Virus record (IMG/VR): IMGVR_UViG_3300042558_001368
Span: 1 to 29,979 of that record
Strand: one strand, 5' to 3'
DNA length: 29,979 nt
Origin: a virus
Translations under genes and position numbers: made by a program
Notes under the pieces: model-generated
Seen by the model: only the letters and a program-made list of their open reading frames with translations
Databases searched by the model: none
Told to the model about the DNA's origin: nothing
Shown: in pieces, positions 27,805 through 29,979 of the stretch
How positions within the stretch are numbered: the first letter of the stretch is position 1
How the letters are laid out: the number at the start of each line of letters is the position of its first letter

Positions 27805-27944
27805 TAGTCATTTTCCCCGTTCTTAAATAAAGAGCCATCTTGACAATCGCAAGGCTCGCAATCAAAATCATTATCATCACCAAAAAAGATTACGCCATGA
27901 CCTAAGCAATCTTGGCAATCTATTGTTAATACTGAGTTAATCAT
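27804..27944 (-). CDS. Small DnaJ-type zinc-finger-like protein (46 aa)
   Basis: MINSVLTIDCQDCLGHGVIF with CQDC, CLGHG and CEPCDCQDG. The pattern (CxxCxGxG...CxxC) resembles one zinc module of DnaJ. Acidic end. Function unknown. Confidence 0.6.
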   Translation of the reverse strand: MINSVLTIDCQDCLGHGVIFFGDDNDFDCEPCDCQDGSLFKNGEND

Positions 27945-28108
27945 TAGTGTTGTTCCTCGCAATCTTTGTCATAGTCAAATCCGCAAAAGTAGCAACCCAT
28001 AAATTCTAGGTGTTCGATACAGTAATACTTAAATTGACTTTCATCACAACAAAAATGTTGCTCGTCTGCGATTTCATAGAAATCGGTTTTGTCGATTATG
28101 TTTAACAT
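27944..28108 (-). CDS. Small Cys-rich protein (54 aa)
   Basis: MLNIIDKTDFYEIADEQHFC with C20, C21, C30, C39, C42 and C50 (CYFCGFDYDKDC), zinc-binding likely. First gene after promoter 11; GAAAGGAAAAC precedes the ATG. Confidence 0.6.
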   Translation of the reverse strand: MLNIIDKTDFYEIADEQHFCCDESQFKYYCIEHLEFMGCYFCGFDYDKDCEEQH

Positions 28109-28136
28109 AGTTTTCCTTTCGTTTGTTTATTCTGTA

Positions 28137-28157
28137 ATTATAGCGGATAGCACTGAC
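28137..28157 (-). promoter_or_regulatory. TGTCAG-type promoter 11
   Basis: TATAAT (28137-28142), seven bases, TGTCAGTGC box (28150-28157), with no CRP-like site or DnaA boxes between it and the gene upstream. Confidence 0.72.
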
Positions 28158-28160
28158 AAA

Positions 28161-28370
28161 TTAGTCAGATACCCTAACCGCAATGGTTGCCCAAAAGTTT
28201 TTGATCCCACGGGTTGGGCGAACCTCGATAGCGTAAGCCTCTAGGTTTTCTCCGTACCAAATTGCGTCACGCTTTGTTGCGTATACGATAGTTCCCTCGT
28301 CATGGCGAGAGTGTGAGCGATAGTGTTTTCCCTCTAAGAGGCTTTCGATAGTGTATGCTTTTGCTGACAT
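28161..28370 (-). CDS. Hypothetical protein (69 aa)
   Basis: MSAKAYTIESLLEGKHYRSH then KRDAIWYGENLEAYAIEVRP; a beta/alpha protein ending IAVRVSD. Single-gene unit between promoters 11 and 12. Unknown. Confidence 0.6.
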   Translation of the reverse strand: MSAKAYTIESLLEGKHYRSHSRHDEGTIVYATKRDAIWYGENLEAYAIEVRPTRGIKNFWATIAVRVSD

Positions 28371-28402
28371 GAGTTGTCACCTTTCGTTTGTTGATACTGG
28401 CA

Positions 28403-28423
28403 ATTATAGCCTATGCCACTGAC
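28403..28423 (-). promoter_or_regulatory. TGTCAG-type promoter 12
   Basis: TATAAT (28403-28408), seven bases, TGTCAGTGG box (28416-28423). Confidence 0.75.
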
Positions 28424-28472
28424 ATTTTCACATTACTGGCGAGTAATTCCACATTTTGAGACGCTCAAGTCG

Positions 28473-28488
28473 TGTGATAAAAATCACA
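28473..28488 (-). promoter_or_regulatory. CRP/GlxR-type palindrome (perfect)
   Basis: TGTGATAAAAATCACA, centre 72.5 bp from promoter 12's -10, one helical turn more than at 25440 and 27219. Followed by AAATCTCGGGCGTGTCGCA and then AATTCCAGGGG. Confidence 0.65.
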
Positions 28489-28519
28489 AAATCTCGGGCG
28501 TGTCGCAAATTCCAGGGGT

Positions 28520-28549
28520 TGTGGATAACCCCCGTAACCCTGTGGATAA
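28520..28549 (-). repeat. DnaA-box pair, 21-bp spacing
   Basis: TGTGGATAA at 28520-28528 and 28541-28549, with CCCGTAACCC between. Downstream CCCGCTCTTTTGCGGG can form a hairpin. Confidence 0.65.
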
Positions 28550-28600
28550 CCCCGCTCTTTTGCGGGCGCATCAACTTTTGTCAAGTCGACACGCCGCTGT

Positions 28601-28696
28601 TTATTCGAAATCTTTAAAAATTTCTTCAAGCTTTAGAATTTGCTCATCTGTTAAATGATCAATTTCAATTGCTTTTTCAAATCCAAAAAAATCCAT
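28601..28696 (-). CDS. Small acidic protein (31 aa)
   Basis: MDFFGFEKAIEIDHLTDEQI and an end KLEEIFKDFE. Its ATG coincides with the stop of the next gene (TAATG). Short, but the spacing supports translation. Unknown. Confidence 0.5.
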   Translation of the reverse strand: MDFFGFEKAIEIDHLTDEQILKLEEIFKDFE

Positions 28697-28890
28697 TATT
28701 CGTTTTCCATTTCTGCTAAATAATCTTCATGTTCAATTAGTCCGATTGAAAAAGCGATTGGGTCGCAACATTCCAAAATTTCGGCGGGAGTAAAAGTAGA
28801 GTAACCAATTTTTACAGTAGGGTAAACATCATTTAGTAAATCAATAAAGCTTTCTTTAATTTCTAAATCTTTTTCGAAATCTGATTTCAT
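28696..28890 (-). CDS. Hypothetical protein (64 aa)
   Basis: MKSDFEKDLEIKESFIDLLN, then PTVKIGYSTFTPAEILECCD, and the end IEHEDYLAEMENE. The mix of KxxY and (T/S)PAEILxxCD recalls small phage proteins of unknown function. Overlaps both neighbours. Confidence 0.6.
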   Translation of the reverse strand: MKSDFEKDLEIKESFIDLLNDVYPTVKIGYSTFTPAEILECCDPIAFSIGLIEHEDYLAEMENE

Positions 28891-29027
28891 TCGCTTAACT
28901 CCAATTCGGTATAATCAACAACAATAAAATCAAGTCGCTCTAATGGAACAACCTTTAACCATGATAAGGCAGACTCAAAATCATCTGCCTCAACAGTAAC
29001 GGATAAATCAAAATTAAATACAGCCAT
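28887..29027 (-). CDS. Hypothetical protein (46 aa)
   Basis: MAVFNFDLSVTVEADDFESA, LSWLKVVPLERLDFIVVDYT, a beta-alpha-beta pattern. Overlaps the next start by four bases. Unknown. Confidence 0.6.
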   Translation of the reverse strand: MAVFNFDLSVTVEADDFESALSWLKVVPLERLDFIVVDYTELELSE

Positions 29028-29189
29028 TTAGTTAGTTTCCTTATCTTTTAGTATGTTTAGAATAATCTCTAATTGCTTAGTGCTTAGTAACGCTTGAGCG
29101 CAACCCCACTTAAAGGCTAAATCCATTTCGCCATAGTGCTTTTTAGCAAGAGTTGTTATTTCTTGCGTTACCTCAAAATTAGTTTTCAT
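29028..29189 (-). CDS. Hypothetical protein (53 aa)
   Basis: MKTNFEVTQEITTLAKKHYG, then a helical body ending LKDKETN. It overlaps the gene after it by four bases. No family. Confidence 0.6.
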   Translation of the reverse strand: MKTNFEVTQEITTLAKKHYGEMDLAFKWGCAQALLSTKQLEIILNILKDKETN

Positions 29190-29371
29190 TTAGTTAAACT
29201 CCAATCGGAATAAAATGGTAAGCGGTCATAGTCATCATAGAAATAGACTCTATCTATGTTCTGCTCGCATGTTTCGCAGAAAGTGTATTCGACATCTACA
29301 CCCATGCCATAGGTAGTAGATACGCTCTCCATGTGTGGAGTGTGTGTATGTGTATTTGTTAGTGTAGTCAT
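29186..29371 (-). CDS. Small Cys/His protein (61 aa)
   Basis: Starts MTTLTNTHTHTPHMESVSTT at 29371 behind AAAGGTGG; a longer start at 29380 (GTG) is less likely. CETCEQNID gives one CxxC, and His-rich HTHTPH could bind metal. First gene after promoter 13. Confidence 0.58.
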   Translation of the reverse strand: MTTLTNTHTHTPHMESVSTTYGMGVDVEYTFCETCEQNIDRVYFYDDYDRLPFYSDWSLTK

Positions 29372-29402
29372 AGTGACCACCTTTCTTTTTCGTTATGGTA
29401 GT

Positions 29403-29423
29403 ATTTTACCACGGGGGTCTGAC
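29403..29423 (-). promoter_or_regulatory. TGTCAG-type promoter 13
   Basis: TAAAAT (29403-29408), seven bases, TGTCAGACC box (29416-29423). Confidence 0.68.
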
Positions 29424-29473
29424 ATTTATCTACCTACTAGCCAGTAATTCCAAATAATGAGACGCTCAGCCTA

Positions 29474-29489
29474 TGTGATAGTAATCACA
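29474..29489 (-). promoter_or_regulatory. CRP/GlxR-type palindrome (perfect)
   Basis: TGTGATAGTAATCACA, centre 73.5 bp from promoter 13's -10. The surrounding 90 bp (GAGACGCTCA, AAATCTCGGGCGTGTCGC) match the 28.4-kb cassette closely. Confidence 0.65.
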
Positions 29490-29520
29490 AAATCTCGGGC
29501 GTGTCGCAAAACCTGGGGGT

Positions 29521-29550
29521 TGTGGATAACCCCCGTAACCCTGTGGATAA
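29521..29550 (-). repeat. DnaA-box pair, 21-bp spacing
   Basis: TGTGGATAA at 29521-29529 and 29542-29550, with CCCCGTAACC between, in the same arrangement as 27248 and 28520. Confidence 0.65.
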
Positions 29551-29552
29551 CT

Positions 29553-29590
29553 CCCGCAAGTACTTGCGGGCCAGCTTGACAATGTCAAGC
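29553..29590 (-). terminator. Two consecutive palindromes / terminator candidate
   Basis: CCCGCAAG-TA-CTTGCGGG (29553-29570) is followed by GCTTGACA-A-TGTCAAGC (29574-29590). Both are perfect hairpins downstream of the 29606-29725 gene. The second contains TGTCAA, related to the promoter box. Terminator, operator, or both. Confidence 0.5.
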
Positions 29591-29605
29591 CGACACGCCG
29601 TTAGG

Positions 29606-29725
29606 CTAGTGTGAGTTAGCCCACTCTCGGTAATCCGCTACGATCTCACGCCATACAAGGCGGAGCATAATTAGGGCGGGAATACCAATACCTAATTGGA
29701 CTAGTGTAGTAAGTAGTCTATTCAT
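29606..29725 (-). CDS. Small single-pass membrane protein (39 aa)
   Basis: MNRLLTTLVQLGIGIPALIM hydrophobic segment followed by RLVWREIVADYREWANSH. The ATG overlaps the previous stop (TAATG). Function unknown. Confidence 0.55.
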   Translation of the reverse strand: MNRLLTTLVQLGIGIPALIMLRLVWREIVADYREWANSH

Positions 29726-29916
29726 TACTCTCCCCATGTATCATTAGTATTAGTAGGCAAGCAATTGCCTAGTGTTCGATTATTCTTTACTCTTTTATAA
29801 ATCTTATAACCGATAAAAACAACGGAGGACAAGATAAGGAAAGCCCATGATAGGGATAAGTAAATAAAATCACCCATGTCAAGCATAAAGCCGTATTCAT
29901 TTAGTTCGATAGTCAT
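29725..29916 (-). CDS. Small membrane protein (63 aa)
   Basis: MTIELNEYGFMLDMGDFIYL then a membrane segment (about 17-36) and a basic region (YKIYKRVKNNRT). Overlaps both neighbours. No family. Confidence 0.6.
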   Translation of the reverse strand: MTIELNEYGFMLDMGDFIYLSLSWAFLILSSVVFIGYKIYKRVKNNRTLGNCLPTNTNDTWGE

Positions 29917-29978
29917 TACTTATTTACCTCTACTTCTCTAATGTTGTAAGTGAAACCCTTACCTAGTTTATTTAGTTC
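29916..29978 (-). CDS. C-terminal end of a gene beyond the window (partial)
   Basis: The open frame ending GKGFTYNIREVEVNK enters from the right edge and its TAA overlaps the 29916 ATG (TAATG). Only 20 residues are visible. Confidence 0.45.
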   Translation of the reverse strand, partial: ELNKLGKGFTYNIREVEVNK

Positions 29979-29979
29979 G

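Noticed and set aside
28413-28658. 81-aa + strand open frame over the 28.4-kb cassette
   Set aside because: It crosses the promoter, CRP-like and DnaA-box elements, and all surrounding genes are on the - strand.
25440-29550. CRISPR-like array
   Set aside because: The repeated cassettes are 1 kb or more apart, lack constant spacers, and sit upstream of promoters, so they are regulatory repeats.

Overview
The window looks like about 30 kb from the genome of a tailed phage of a low-GC actinobacterium. The actinobacterial signals are a WhiB-type Fe-S regulator, an Lsr2-like mini-protein, several small proteins of types common in actinophages, and many promoters whose -10 box sits six bases before an ATG (leaderless transcripts). 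A freshwater acI/Nanopelagicales-type host is possible, but this is inference from the AT-rich DNA and the gene content. No capsid, terminase, tail or polymerase gene is visible, so this is the lysis and accessory part of a larger genome.

Positions 1-18357 are all on the + strand. A gene end is followed by a holin candidate and a CHAP endolysin. Next come WhiB, a proteasome-like peptidase, a secreted subtilisin-like protease, a thioredoxin and a secreted Ala-rich surface protein. From 6.6 to 18 kb lies a dense modification block. It holds five 2-oxoglutarate/Fe(II) oxygenase-like proteins, a sulfotransferase, a Skp1-GlcNAc-transferase-like glycosyltransferase and a radical SAM/SPASM enzyme followed by three MCxxCxC micro-proteins. 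It also holds a Dps-like protein whose ferroxidase site appears lost, a GroES co-chaperonin, a (PAKKA)n basic protein, DUF2061 and YkvA-like membrane proteins, and many small zinc-binding or unknown ORFs, often joined by ATGA or TAATG overlaps.

Positions 18358-18848 form a non-coding junction where the two gene blocks converge. It has 10-bp iterated repeats, degenerate copies of an intergenic repeat, and a leftward promoter with a palindromic spacer.

Positions 18849-29979 are all on the - strand: many small early-type genes, a YubB-like protein, a DUF932 protein and one tRNA-Asp. This block has a different regulatory code. Thirteen copies of an unusual promoter occur, TGTCAG followed by 10 bases and a TATAAT-like box, none with a consistent -35 hexamer. 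Most are followed by a leader with a CGAAAGG-type ribosome binding site. Upstream of four of them (25.4, 27.2, 28.4 and 29.4 kb) is a modular cassette with a perfect TGTGA-N6-TCACA palindrome (CRP/GlxR type), usually an AATTCCAGG box, and DnaA-box-like TGTGGATAA elements spaced exactly 21 bp apart in three copies.

The two most interesting candidates are this repeated leftward promoter/operator/DnaA-box network, and the combination of hydroxylases, a hydroxyproline-GlcNAc-transferase-like enzyme and a sulfotransferase, which together could modify proteins or surface polymers.
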